Notes: generated from the sequence alone by a model not told the origin. A DNA stretch of 64,000 nucleotides from Atopobium sp. oral taxon 199 str. F0494 (GCF_000411555.1 NZ_KE150486.1:310001-374000); one strand, 5' to 3'; positions 16,596 to 25,544 are shown, numbered from the stretch's first letter. Numbers and translations are program-made.

Positions 16596-16610
16596 GGCAG
16601 TAATCCTCTC

Positions 16611-16670
16611 TTGACAGAGCTCAAGGCACAGGCTAATATACTACCGGTATATACCGATGGTATATACCGG
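16611..16670 (+). promoter_or_regulatory. promoter with overlapping TetR-type operator
   Basis: TTGACA (16611-16616) and TAATAT (16634-16639) are 17 bases apart, a near-consensus sigma-70 promoter. A perfect palindrome starts five bases later: CCGGTATATACC (16644-16655), GAT, then the reverse complement (16659-16670). Each arm itself contains the palindrome GGTATATACC. The operator covers the predicted transcription start, so a bound repressor would block initiation. The tetR-type gene begins 20 bases later, which points to autoregulation and probable control of the whole cassette. Confidence 0.85.
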
Positions 16671-16689
16671 CTTAAAAAGGAAGGAAGTA

Positions 16690-17304
16690 ATGGAAAGCTC
16701 TGACACAAAAAAGAAAATACAAGAGGTAGGAAAGAAGGAGTTTCTAAGAAAAGGATTCAAGGATGCTTCTCTGAACCATATCGTAGCTGAGGCTGGGTTT
16801 ACGAAAGGTGCGTTCTATGGCTACTACCCTGATAAAGCTGCGTTGTTTGAGGATTTGGTTTCTGAGGCAGCGGATGGATTGATCGAGAAGTTCAAAGCGG
16901 CTCAGGAAGCTCATTTTGACTTGATCCCGGCGGATAAAGCCAGCCGGAGTCGAGATTTATCCACGCAGTATCTGCGTTATTTCGTTGAATATATTTATGA
17001 GCATTTCGATGCATTCAAGCTGGTACTGTGCTGTGCGGACGGGACAAAATACGAAAACTATGTGCATGATTTGGTGGAACTGGATGTTGTCCGGTCAGAA
17101 CAATACTTTTCTGCTCTTCGAGAGCGTGGAAAGTTAAAGGGAGACGCCAGTCGGGAATTACATCATATGATTACCAGCGCTTATTTTACGGCAGTGTTTG
17201 AAACTGTTGTACATGACATGCCAAAGGAACGGGCAATCAGATACATAGAGGAACTGGCAACTTTCTTCAATGCCGGATGGGAGGGTCTCTTGCGCATTCA
17301 GTAA
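16690..17304 (+). CDS. TetR/AcrR family transcriptional regulator
   Basis: A 204-residue TetR-type repressor. The N-terminal helix-turn-helix spans about residues 25-50, with HIVAEAGFTKGAFYGYYPDKAALF, the typical F/Y-Y-F/Y-K/D recognition end. The C-terminal helical ligand domain is divergent, as usual. ATG 16690 follows AAAGGAAGGAAG; an upstream in-frame ATG at 16657 lies inside the operator and is rejected. It is the first gene of the foreign cassette, directly behind its own palindromic operator. The inducer is probably the substrate moved by the transporters downstream, but this is inference. Confidence 0.93.
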   Translation: MESSDTKKKIQEVGKKEFLRKGFKDASLNHIVAEAGFTKGAFYGYYPDKAALFEDLVSEAADGLIEKFKAAQEAHFDLIPADKASRSRDLSTQYLRYFVEYIYEHFDAFKLVLCCADGTKYENYVHDLVELDVVRSEQYFSALRERGKLKGDASRELHHMITSAYFTAVFETVVHDMPKERAIRYIEELATFFNAGWEGLLRIQ

Positions 17305-17396
17305 GCATCAGATCACAACGATTCAAGGCGGAATAACGCGCTTCATATCGTTGTTTTTACGACGAGAAGAGCAGTGTCTAACAAAGGATTACTACT

Positions 17397-18002
17397 ATGG
17401 TTTCTCAGCCGATAAACACAAAAATGCAGACAAGAGATTTCATCTCTGTGGGTGTATTTTCTCTTATCTATGCTGCCGTTGCTTTTGTGATCGGCGGCAT
17501 CGTACAGATGACACCGGTGACATTTCCATTTATGCCGCCGGTGGTAGCTCTTTTTACTGGAACGATCTTCATGCTTTACGTTGCTAAGATCCCGAAGCGA
17601 TGGGCTCTTACTACTCTTGGCGTCATTGGCGGCATTTTGCTCTTTGTGACGGGAATGTTCTGGATGATGTCGGCGTTTTTTGTTGTTTTCGGTTTTTTGA
17701 CTGATCTGATCTGCGCATCCGGTCAGTTCCGGTCCTTTCGGAAAAATCTTATTGCCTATTGCGCAATGTCATTGTCTCCCATGGGGGCATACGTCCCTAT
17801 GGTTATCATGCCGGCGCAATTTGACGCTTTTATGCAGAACAAGGGCAACTTTGAGGCATTTTCTGATGCGATCCACTCCATTGGGGCAAATTGGTGGGCT
17901 GTTCCGTTAATGGCAGTTGTCACGATCTTGTTTGCGCTGATCGGAGGTCTGATTGGCCGGAGCCTGTTGAAAAAGCACTTTGAAAAGGCGGGAATTGTGT
18001 AA
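17397..18002 (+). CDS. ECF transporter S component, MptD/Trep_Strep family
   Basis: A 201-residue integral membrane protein with about six predicted helices, for example FISVGVFSLIYAAVAFVIGG near residue 14 and the segment at residues 63-100. It matches the Trep_Strep/MptD family of putative substrate-binding (S) components of energy-coupling factor transporters. The C-terminus ends in GRSLLKKHFEKAGIV, facing the cytoplasm. The gene is followed without a gap by EcfT and then EcfA, which supports the call. The substrate is not known for this family. AAAGGA precedes ATG 17397. Confidence 0.82.
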   Translation: MVSQPINTKMQTRDFISVGVFSLIYAAVAFVIGGIVQMTPVTFPFMPPVVALFTGTIFMLYVAKIPKRWALTTLGVIGGILLFVTGMFWMMSAFFVVFGFLTDLICASGQFRSFRKNLIAYCAMSLSPMGAYVPMVIMPAQFDAFMQNKGNFEAFSDAIHSIGANWWAVPLMAVVTILFALIGGLIGRSLLKKHFEKAGIV

Positions 18003-18701
18003 ATGAAACCGGATCCACGAACAAAACTTTTGATCCTTGCGGTGACAAGTGTTTCTGTCTTTCTGAATGGAAGTCTCATTGTGGAGGATGTTTTTGTATC
18101 AATTCCTCTGGTCCTTTGTTTTCTGGCTAAGGAAAGTAAAAAAGTTCTTCGATATGCTGCATTGTTTATTGTCCTGCTTTTGGTTCAGTTGATTCTGATC
18201 CAACATCTTCCGGTGACAGTCGGGGGAATCGTGTACATGTTTGCCGTTTACATCCGAAAGCTGATCCCTTGCTTTATGCTGGGAACTTACCTGATCTCTA
18301 CCACAAAAGTGAGCAGTTTTCTGGCAGGAATCAGCCGTTTCCGTTTGCCAAAGGGCTTTACTATTGCACTCTCAATAACGCTCCGTTACTTTCCAACCAT
18401 GGGCGAGGAATGGCGCTCTATCCGGGATGCCATGGCGCTCAGGGGAATCTCTGCCTCCATAGGAGGAATGCTGCTGCATCCGCTGCGAACCATGGAATAT
18501 GTCTATGTTCCCATGCTGGTCTCTGCATCCCGGATTTCGGATGAAATCTCTCAAGCGGCGATCACACGCGGTATCGATCACGTGGGTGAACGGAGCTGTT
18601 TTGAGGAGATCCATTTTACAATCTGCGACATCCTTATATGGCTGATCTATACCGGGGTCATTGCGTTGATGGTCATGGCTCCTTCCTTGGGGGTAATGTG
18701 A
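18003..18701 (+). CDS. ECF transporter T component (EcfT/CbiQ family)
   Basis: The 232-residue transmembrane coupling protein of an ECF transporter. The cytoplasmic Ala-Arg-Gly coupling motif is visible as DAMALRGI near residue 142, and a second, TRGID, lies near 192; these grip the ATPase domains. There are five to six hydrophobic helices. It starts directly after the S-component stop. Its stop (TGA 18699-18701) is one base from the TTG start of the ATPase gene, so translation is likely coupled. Confidence 0.92.
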   Translation: MKPDPRTKLLILAVTSVSVFLNGSLIVEDVFVSIPLVLCFLAKESKKVLRYAALFIVLLLVQLILIQHLPVTVGGIVYMFAVYIRKLIPCFMLGTYLISTTKVSSFLAGISRFRLPKGFTIALSITLRYFPTMGEEWRSIRDAMALRGISASIGGMLLHPLRTMEYVYVPMLVSASRISDEISQAAITRGIDHVGERSCFEEIHFTICDILIWLIYTGVIALMVMAPSLGVM

Positions 18702-18702
18702 T

Positions 18703-20178
18703 TTGATACGTTTTGAAAAGACATCATGGTCCTATACCTCTGAAGGGGAGGGATCGATCCAAAGTATTTCTTTACATATTCGAAAGGGCGAATGCGTCTT
18801 GCTCTGCGGAGCATCGGGCTGCGGAAAGACTACGTTGACTCGGATCATCAACGGCCTGATCCCTCATTTTTATTCGGGTAAGCATTCCGGAACCGTTCAG
18901 GTTGCGGGTCTTAATCCAGTTTATACGGAAATAGCGGAATTATCTGATCTGGTTGGAACCGTTTTTCAGAATCCCCGGACACAGTTTTTCAATACTGATA
19001 CGGACAGTGAGCTGGTATTTGGGCTGGAAAATCGAGCTATGCCAAAAGAACAGATGAGGGAGCGTCTTACAGAACTCACGAAGGAACTGCATCTGGAAGA
19101 ACTGCGCGAACGCAGCATCTTTGCTCTCTCAGGCGGAGAAAAACAGAAGGTCGCTTTTTCTTCCGTTTACGCCTCCGATCCGGAAATTCTGGTTCTGGAC
19201 GAGCCTTCTTCCAATCTTGATGCTGCGGCTGTCCGTGAGCTTATGGGTTTGATCGCACAGGCAAAGACAGCCGGAAAGACCATCATTATTGCGGAGCATC
19301 GGCTCTGGTATCTGATGGAATTAGCAGATAGAGTCGTGTATCTGCAGGACGGACAGATCAAGCGAAACATGGATATAGCAGAATTCCGGTCTCTTCCTTC
19401 TGCGGAGATCAAAGCGATGGGCTTGCGCTGCCGAGAATTGAAAAAGGTCGACTTAGAGAGCATACAGCCAGCGGCATCCGAAAGTACTTTAAAAGTGGAT
19501 CGGCTTTCCGTATGCCTTGGAGACAGACAGGTGCTACAGGAACTTTCCTTTTATGCAAAGGGCGGAGAGATCATCGCTATCGCCGGTGCGAATGGCGTGG
19601 GAAAGACGACTCTGGCCCGTGTGATTTGCGGTTTGCAAAAAGAAGGAGCCGGAAGCGTTTCCATCAACGGAGAGCTTCTTTCTACGAAAAAAAGAAAACA
19701 GCGATCCTATATGGTTATGCAGGATGTAGGTCATCAGCTCTTTACTGACAGCGTCCTGGAGGAATGCCGTCTGGGTGCAAAGAATCCGGATGAGGAGCAG
19801 ATCGAAAGTGCTCTGAAACTTATGAAACTGGATGCGTATCGAGAAAGACATCCGCTCTCCCTCTCCGGAGGTCAGAAGCAGCGGCTTGCCGTGGCAGTAA
19901 GTCTGATTTGCGAAAAAGATATGCTGATTTTTGACGAGCCGACCAGCGGGCTTGACCTTGCCGGTATGCAAGAGGTCGGACGTCTGGCACAGGAGTTGTC
20001 AAGGCGCGGAAAGATCCTTCTGATCATCACACATGACGTGGAATTTATGAAAACGATCTGTTCTCGGATCCTGATCCTGTCCGAAGGAAGGATCAGTGCT
20101 GATCTCACAGGAGCGGAGCGGGAAAAGGCGGAGCAGATCCTGCAAGGCGGAAGATGCAAGGTGGAGAATGGAGGGTGA
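18703..20178 (+). CDS. ECF transporter ATPase, two fused ABC domains
   Basis: A 491-residue protein with two complete ABC ATPase domains in tandem, equivalent to EcfA and EcfA' in one chain. Domain 1 has Walker A GASGCGKTT near residue 35, signature LSGGEKQK near 143 and ILVLDEPSS as Walker B. Domain 2 has GANGVGKTT near 297, LSGGQKQR near 390 and MLIFDEPTSGLD. All catalytic motifs are intact in both. The start is a TTG with GGGGG about ten bases upstream; no ATG or GTG fits the frame. It drives substrate uptake with the S and T components before it. Confidence 0.9.
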   Translation: MIRFEKTSWSYTSEGEGSIQSISLHIRKGECVLLCGASGCGKTTLTRIINGLIPHFYSGKHSGTVQVAGLNPVYTEIAELSDLVGTVFQNPRTQFFNTDTDSELVFGLENRAMPKEQMRERLTELTKELHLEELRERSIFALSGGEKQKVAFSSVYASDPEILVLDEPSSNLDAAAVRELMGLIAQAKTAGKTIIIAEHRLWYLMELADRVVYLQDGQIKRNMDIAEFRSLPSAEIKAMGLRCRELKKVDLESIQPAASESTLKVDRLSVCLGDRQVLQELSFYAKGGEIIAIAGANGVGKTTLARVICGLQKEGAGSVSINGELLSTKKRKQRSYMVMQDVGHQLFTDSVLEECRLGAKNPDEEQIESALKLMKLDAYRERHPLSLSGGQKQRLAVAVSLICEKDMLIFDEPTSGLDLAGMQEVGRLAQELSRRGKILLIITHDVEFMKTICSRILILSEGRISADLTGAEREKAEQILQGGRCKVENGG

Positions 20179-20186
20179 AAAACGGT

Positions 20187-21941
20187 ATGAATACATCAGA
20201 GAAAGGAACGATTCAAAGACTGCTGGAGTTTGCAAGACCCTGCCGGGAGTTGCTGGTAAGTGCAGTTGCACTGGCTGTACTGGGAGCCTTATGCGGCATA
20301 GTGCCCTATATTGCTGTTTCCCGGATGATAGCGGAGATCATCAATGGACAATATGTTTTCGATCAGATCCTCTTGCTGTCTCTTGTGGCTCTTCTCGGCT
20401 ATCTGGCATCACTCTGGTTGAATACGTTTTCTACCATTCGATCGCATCGGGCTGCATTTACGGTGCTTAAAAGCATCCGTAAAGCGATCTCGGCCAAGCT
20501 GTCACGTGTCCCCATGGGGACAGTCCTGGACATGCCTTCCGGCAAATACAAGGCCATGCTGGTTGATACGGTTGAAAAGCTGGAACTACCGCTGGCTCAC
20601 ATGGTACCGGAGCTTACGGCGAACACACTGATCCCGGTGCTGATGCTGGTCTACCTGTTTGTGCTGGACTGGAGCATTGCTCTGATCTCTCTTGCCACGA
20701 TCCCTGTGGGGCTTTTTTGCTATATGGGCATGATGAAAGACTATGAGGCGCGATACGGGCGCGTTCTTCTCGCCAACAAAAATATGGACGCTGCCATGGT
20801 GGAATATATTGGGGGGATACAGGTAATCAAGACTTTTCGCCAGGGAGAAACCTCATACCGCAAATATGCAGATGCGGTCCAGGAGAGCGAACGATCAAAA
20901 GCGGATTGGTTTCGCAAGACCAATGGCTTTTATGTGGCGGGAATGGCCGTTATGCCTTCCTGCCTTTTAGGCGTGCTGCCTCTGGGCAGCTGGCAGTATC
21001 TGAACGGACGGCTTGATGCCGGAACTCTGGTCTCCTGCATCATTCTGGCGCTTGGACTGGTGAAACCGCTCATTCAGGCGCTGCAATACACCGACAGTCT
21101 TGCCATGGTAGACGCAACGGTGCAGGAGATCGGCGGTCTTCTGGACTTAAAAGAGATGGACCGGCCGCAGAGAGCCGTGCCTCTTACCGATTGCGAAGTG
21201 GCACTTCAAACTGTCAGCTTCAGCTATCATGAGAAAGAAGTCCTTCACCGAATATCTTTCTCCTGCGTAGCTAACGGGATGACTGCGATCGTCGGACCTT
21301 CTGGTTCGGGAAAATCAACGATCGCCCGTCTTATCGCTTCCTTCTGGGATACGGACAGCGGCAGCGTTACGCTTGGGGGTACAGATGTACGAAAAATCCC
21401 TCTCTCACAGGTCATGGAGACAGTTTCCTATGTCTCTCAGGACAATTTTCTGTTCCACCTTTCCATACGGGAAAACATACGCTTCGGGAAACCGGACGCG
21501 ACGGATGCGGAGGTAGAGGAGGCAGCGAGAAGAGCATGCTGTCATGAGTTTATTCTGGAACTGCCACAGGGGTACGACACGTTAGCCGGAGACGGCGGCA
21601 GCCACCTGTCGGGTGGTGAACGTCAGCGGATCGCTATTGCCAGAGCGATATTAAAAAACAGCCCAGTCGTGGTGCTTGATGAGGCTACAGCCTTTGCCGA
21701 TCCGGAGAACGAGGCACTTATCCAAGCCTCTATCGCTGAACTTGTGGCAGGAAAAACGCTGATCGTTATCGCTCATCGACTGTCTACGATCACAGCGGCG
21801 GATAAGATTCTTGTGATCGACCGGGGAAGGGTCGTTGCTGAAGGAAAGCATGCTGAATTGTTAGAGACAAGTTCGCTCTACCAGGCACTGTGGCAGGCGC
21901 ACGCAGGAGCGAGAGATTGCAGAGAGGAAGAATGGCTGTGA
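20187..21941 (+). CDS. ABC half-transporter (permease-ATPase fusion), IrtA/YbtP-like
   Basis: A 584-residue type IV ABC half-transporter: six transmembrane helices (about residues 20-290) and a C-terminal ATPase with Walker A GPSGSGKST, signature LSGGERQR, and Walker B VVVLDEAT whose D-loop reads AFAD instead of the usual SVD. ATG 20187 follows GGAGGGTG; a start at 20154 overlaps the preceding gene and is rejected. With the next gene it would form a heterodimer. Such pairs next to ECF-like genes resemble the siderophore importers YbtPQ and IrtAB, although the fold alone does not tell import from export. Confidence 0.88.
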   Translation: MNTSEKGTIQRLLEFARPCRELLVSAVALAVLGALCGIVPYIAVSRMIAEIINGQYVFDQILLLSLVALLGYLASLWLNTFSTIRSHRAAFTVLKSIRKAISAKLSRVPMGTVLDMPSGKYKAMLVDTVEKLELPLAHMVPELTANTLIPVLMLVYLFVLDWSIALISLATIPVGLFCYMGMMKDYEARYGRVLLANKNMDAAMVEYIGGIQVIKTFRQGETSYRKYADAVQESERSKADWFRKTNGFYVAGMAVMPSCLLGVLPLGSWQYLNGRLDAGTLVSCIILALGLVKPLIQALQYTDSLAMVDATVQEIGGLLDLKEMDRPQRAVPLTDCEVALQTVSFSYHEKEVLHRISFSCVANGMTAIVGPSGSGKSTIARLIASFWDTDSGSVTLGGTDVRKIPLSQVMETVSYVSQDNFLFHLSIRENIRFGKPDATDAEVEEAARRACCHEFILELPQGYDTLAGDGGSHLSGGERQRIAIARAILKNSPVVVLDEATAFADPENEALIQASIAELVAGKTLIVIAHRLSTITAADKILVIDRGRVVAEGKHAELLETSSLYQALWQAHAGARDCREEEWL

Positions 21942-23701
21942 TTGCTTTATTCAAACGGTTGCTGCAATTTTCAGGCGAGCAAAAAGGACGACTGCTCCGC
22001 TCTTTTCTCTTCCATATGATCAGTTCCATATTTGAAATGATTCCCATTCTGGCGATCCTGACCGTGCTGACAGGGATCCTGGCTGGGCAGAGGGGACAGC
22101 TCGCGTCGTCGGATATGGTATGGAAATCCTTTACCATCATGGCGATCAGCGTGATCGGGCGCATTATTTTCATCAATCTGTCTACCAATGCCCGTACCTT
22201 GGGAAGCTTTGCCGTCTGTACAAAGAAACGCCTTACCATCGGAGAACGCTTAAAAAGCGCACCTATGGGATATTTCAGTGAGCATCGGTTGGGAGATATC
22301 ACAGCGGCTGTTACAACAACTCTGGGAGATATTGAAGCCAATGCCGTCACTATTATGGAGTCTGTTGCCGGTGGCCTGATCCATGCCATAGTGATCACGC
22401 TGTGGCTCCTCTTTTACGAATGGCGAGTAGGACTACTGTCCCTTGCAGGTCTTGGTGTGGCACTTCTGATATATGGCAGGATCCAGCAGGTGGGAAAAAA
22501 GCATTCTCCCCGTCGACAGGCGGCACAGGCCGGGCTTGTCACGGCAGTGCTGGAGTACATCCAGGGCATGGGCGTAGTTAAGGCGTTCGGGCTGGGTGGA
22601 TATGCGGCAAACGTGATTGACGCTGCTATCGAAGAGAGTGCTGCGGCTAATATCGAGTTGGAAAAGTCCTTTTCCTCTATGACGGCGCTCTATCAGACGG
22701 TATTCAAGTTTGTCCGCGCAGCGATCCTTGCTTTTGCACCGTATTTGCTGCTTGGAGGAACGATCACAACAGAAAAATGTCTTCTGCTCTTAGTGTCCAG
22801 TTTTATGATCTATTCCGCTGTGGAGGTGGCAGGGAGCATGTCTTCCGTTGCCAGGGTGGTGGACGCTTCCCTGGATCGAATGGAGGAGATCATGGATATC
22901 CCGACACTGGATGAGCGCGGCAAAGACATGATTCCTACCCGGTACGATATCGAGGTCAAAGGCGTTTCTTTCGGATATGGAGAAAAAGAGGTCCTGAAAG
23001 ACATAACTTTCACGGTTTTGGAAGGTTCCTCCTGCGCTATTGTGGGGCCGTCTGGTTCCGGAAAAACCACACTTTGCAGTCTGATCGCCAGATTCTGGGA
23101 TGTGGATGGAGGTCAGGTTCTGCTGGGCGGACACGATATCCGGGAATACAGTTCAGACAGCCTTTTGCGCAATTTCTCTATCGTATTTCAGAACGTCTAT
23201 CTTTTTGAAGACACTATTGAGAACAATATCCGTTTCGGAAGACCGGAAGCATCAAAGGAAGATGTGATCAAAGTGGCCAAGAAGGCCTGTTGCCATGAAT
23301 TTATCATGGCACTTCCCGACGGATACGAGACAAGAGTGGGAGAGGGCGGCGCAAATCTGTCCGGCGGTGAAAAACAGAGGATATCTATCGCTCGTGCACT
23401 TTTGAAGGATGCGCCGATCGTTATTCTGGACGAGGCTACCGCCAGCGTGGATCCGGAGAATGAACAGGAACTGCAAAAGGCGATCATAGAACTGACCCGC
23501 GGTAAGACGCTGCTGATGATCGCTCACCGCCTGTCTACCGTCCGGACTGCGGACCAGATAGTGGTCCTGGACAAGGGCGGTATCGTCCAGCGCGGTACGC
23601 ACAAGGAACTTCTGGCTCAGGATGGGCTATACAGAAACTTCGTGAATATTCGCCAACAAGCTATCGGCTGGCGGCTGAGCGGAGGGCAGGCGTGCAAATG
23701 A
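21932..23701 (+). CDS. ABC half-transporter (permease-ATPase fusion), IrtB/YbtQ-like
   Basis: A 589-residue partner of the preceding half-transporter. Six transmembrane helices occupy about residues 15-300. The ATPase has GPSGSGKTT, LSGGEKQR, VILDEATASVDPENE and the switch region LLMIAHRLSTV. The start ATG 21932 overlaps the previous gene by 10 bases and follows GAGGAAG. The transmembrane part includes the HRLGDITAAVTTTLGDIE coupling segment. Both halves have complete nucleotide sites, apart from the altered D-loop in the first. Confidence 0.88.
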   Translation: MAVIALFKRLLQFSGEQKGRLLRSFLFHMISSIFEMIPILAILTVLTGILAGQRGQLASSDMVWKSFTIMAISVIGRIIFINLSTNARTLGSFAVCTKKRLTIGERLKSAPMGYFSEHRLGDITAAVTTTLGDIEANAVTIMESVAGGLIHAIVITLWLLFYEWRVGLLSLAGLGVALLIYGRIQQVGKKHSPRRQAAQAGLVTAVLEYIQGMGVVKAFGLGGYAANVIDAAIEESAAANIELEKSFSSMTALYQTVFKFVRAAILAFAPYLLLGGTITTEKCLLLLVSSFMIYSAVEVAGSMSSVARVVDASLDRMEEIMDIPTLDERGKDMIPTRYDIEVKGVSFGYGEKEVLKDITFTVLEGSSCAIVGPSGSGKTTLCSLIARFWDVDGGQVLLGGHDIREYSSDSLLRNFSIVFQNVYLFEDTIENNIRFGRPEASKEDVIKVAKKACCHEFIMALPDGYETRVGEGGANLSGGEKQRISIARALLKDAPIVILDEATASVDPENEQELQKAIIELTRGKTLLMIAHRLSTVRTADQIVVLDKGGIVQRGTHKELLAQDGLYRNFVNIRQQAIGWRLSGGQACK

Positions 23702-23778
23702 TACGAGTAAACCGTATCTATGGAAATTTGCTGTGATCACAGGATAAACCTATCGGCACTGTAAGGAGGCGGATCACA

Positions 23779-24381
23779 GTGACATATAGCGGATACATAA
23801 GGAAACTCACACCCGTTGTGTACAAGGAGTTTGGGAAAGATAAGGCGGACAGAATACTAAAGAAAGCCCGGGAGAAATATAGCCGGCTTTGTGAAGAAAA
23901 CGCAGAAGAGCCAAAAGAAGTGCAAGTGCACACAAGGAAGCGCATCTACCCGGCCATTGCCGTCTTTCAGGCAATGCTGGAGGAAAACGTAGGAAGAGAA
24001 ACCGTGGCAAGTATTCTGAATACCTTTCATGAGGAACAAAGCAAACCGGCAGGAGAAGCTATTCGTATCCTCCTCCGAATACCCGCTCTGTACCGTCTCG
24101 TACCTCGATTTTTCGCCAAAATGACAAAAAATTTCTTCGGCGAAAAAGCCGGCTTTAAGGCCAGATGGCTTCGAGCGGATAAAAATGAAATGAGGTTTGA
24201 TATGCTGATCTGTCCTTATCAGGATATTTGTGTCCGGCATGGCTGTTCTGAAATCGTGCAAGGCTTTTGCAGGACGGATGATATTTGTTATGGAAATATG
24301 CACCCCAAGCTTCACTGGGGCAGAACAAAGACGCTGGGGCTCGGCGGAGATTGCTGTGACTTTTGTTTAACGGTCAGGTGA
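23779..24381 (+). CDS. L-2-amino-thiazoline-4-carboxylic acid hydrolase family protein
   Basis: A 200-residue protein recognised as the ATC hydrolase-like family, named for enzymes that open the thiazoline ring of ATC in cysteine synthesis from that compound. The C-terminal third is rich in Cys and His: CPYQDICVRHGCSEIVQGFC near residue 142 and GGDCCDFCL at the end, the family signature. The GTG start follows AAGGAGGCGGATCACA. It is the last gene of the cassette. Family members in other genomes are mostly uncharacterised. I infer that it acts on the imported substrate. Confidence 0.75.
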   Translation: MTYSGYIRKLTPVVYKEFGKDKADRILKKAREKYSRLCEENAEEPKEVQVHTRKRIYPAIAVFQAMLEENVGRETVASILNTFHEEQSKPAGEAIRILLRIPALYRLVPRFFAKMTKNFFGEKAGFKARWLRADKNEMRFDMLICPYQDICVRHGCSEIVQGFCRTDDICYGNMHPKLHWGRTKTLGLGGDCCDFCLTVR

Positions 24382-24422
24382 AGATCCTGATGGAGCAATC
24401 TCTCGTTCCGATCCTTCTTGCT

Positions 24423-24583
24423 CTTCTCGCTTTCAAAATCTGCTAAGAAATTGCTTACAGTTGGTGGGTCGCGCTAAGAAATCGTGAACGGTTGGTGGGT
24501 TTTGGCCTTCTAAAGCCTTCTCTGAGGCTCAAATCCACCAACCGTAGACCATTCTTTAGCAGATTTCTGAAAACGGCGAGAAG
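24423..24583. repeat. palindromic repeat element, right copy, flanking the foreign cassette
   Basis: A 161-bp element that starts with CTTCTCGC (24423-24430) and ends with its complement GCGAGAAG (24576-24583). Its arms pair over most of their length, through CTGCTAAGAAAT and AGTTGGTGGGT on the left and ACCAACCGTAGACC and TTTAGCAGAT on the right. The core is nearly identical to 16391-16543, in the same orientation. A partial third copy of the right arm follows (AGATTTGAAAACGGCGAGGA near 24625). The rest of the gap from 24382 to 24662 shows nothing else I recognise. Confidence 0.82.
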
Positions 24584-24662
24584 ATCTTGGATCGTGGAGG
24601 TACGGAAGTGTGATCAAGCTGCAGATTTGAAAACGGCGAGGACAGAGAAGCAGCAAAGAAGC

Positions 24663-25544
24663 TCAGTTACCCAGGCGTTTGCGCTCAAGGGCGCGTGCAG
24701 CGAGGATCTGCCGGCGAAGTTCGGGGACCTTCTTGGGATCCATGGCGGGCGTGTCGGCAAGACGATAGGGGATGCCCAGCTCTTCGTACTTCTTGGTGCC
24801 CATGGTGTGATAGGGGAGCACGTCAAGCCCGATGACGTTGTCCCAGTGAGCGATGATACGGCCAACGCCGACAAGCTCCTCGGGCGAGTCCGTGATACCG
24901 GGCACCACCACATGACGAATGATCACGGGGATGTTGCGCCGTGCCAGCTCATCGCCGAAGGCGAGGGGTCTTTCGGGACCCACCTCGCAGAGGTTCCGGT
25001 GTCCCCGAGGATCCGAATGCTTGATGTCGAGAAGCGCCAGATCAGTGTTGGCAAGGAGCTGCTCAAAGCGCTCCGGGTGCTGCGGGTCGAACGAGATCCC
25101 GGACGTGTCAAGGCAGGTATGGATGGATCCCTTGGGATCGCTGTGGGCGGCGGCAAAAAGAGCGCCGACAAACTCGGGCTGTGCCAGCGGCTCTCCGCCC
25201 GTGGCTGTGATGCCGCCTTTTCGATAGAAGGGGCGATTGCGATCGTAGAGCTCCAATATATCCGCCACGCTCTTCTCGTGACCGATGCCAAACTTCCAGG
25301 TATCGGGATTGTGGCAGTAGGCGCAGCGCATGGGGCAGCCCTGCATGAAGACCACCAGGCGCGTGCCCGGGCCGTCGACGGTGCCGAACGTCTCAATAGA
25401 GTGGACCCGCCCACGCGTGGTGAGCGGGTCCTGATCTGCGGTTTGTTCACCCAACTTGAGATCGGGAGCAGTCCTTTCCTGTTCGAAAACGGACTGTTTC
25501 CGTTCGAGCGCAGGTAGTTCCTGTTGTTCTTCCTGACTGCTCAT
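24663..25544 (-). CDS. pflA: pyruvate formate-lyase activating enzyme
   Basis: A radical SAM enzyme that abstracts a hydrogen from the catalytic glycine of pyruvate formate-lyase. ATG 25544 gives 293 residues, 45 more than usual; the extra N-terminal part (MSSQEEQQELPALERK and on) is charged and unaligned. The core starts at GRVHSIETFGTVDGPGTR. The [4Fe-4S] ligands are in QGCPMRCAYCHNPDTW (CxxxCxxC) near residue 75, followed by GGITATGGEPL. The gene is 16 bases after the glycyl-radical subunit gene and is the third gene of the pfl operon. Confidence 0.95.
   Translation of the reverse strand: MSSQEEQQELPALERKQSVFEQERTAPDLKLGEQTADQDPLTTRGRVHSIETFGTVDGPGTRLVVFMQGCPMRCAYCHNPDTWKFGIGHEKSVADILELYDRNRPFYRKGGITATGGEPLAQPEFVGALFAAAHSDPKGSIHTCLDTSGISFDPQHPERFEQLLANTDLALLDIKHSDPRGHRNLCEVGPERPLAFGDELARRNIPVIIRHVVVPGITDSPEELVGVGRIIAHWDNVIGLDVLPYHTMGTKKYEELGIPYRLADTPAMDPKKVPELRRQILAARALERKRLGN

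Noticed and set aside
16391..24583. Composite transposon or integrative element
   Set aside because: No transposase, integrase, relaxase or tRNA target is present; the flanking elements have no coding capacity, so only a repeat-bounded cassette is claimed.
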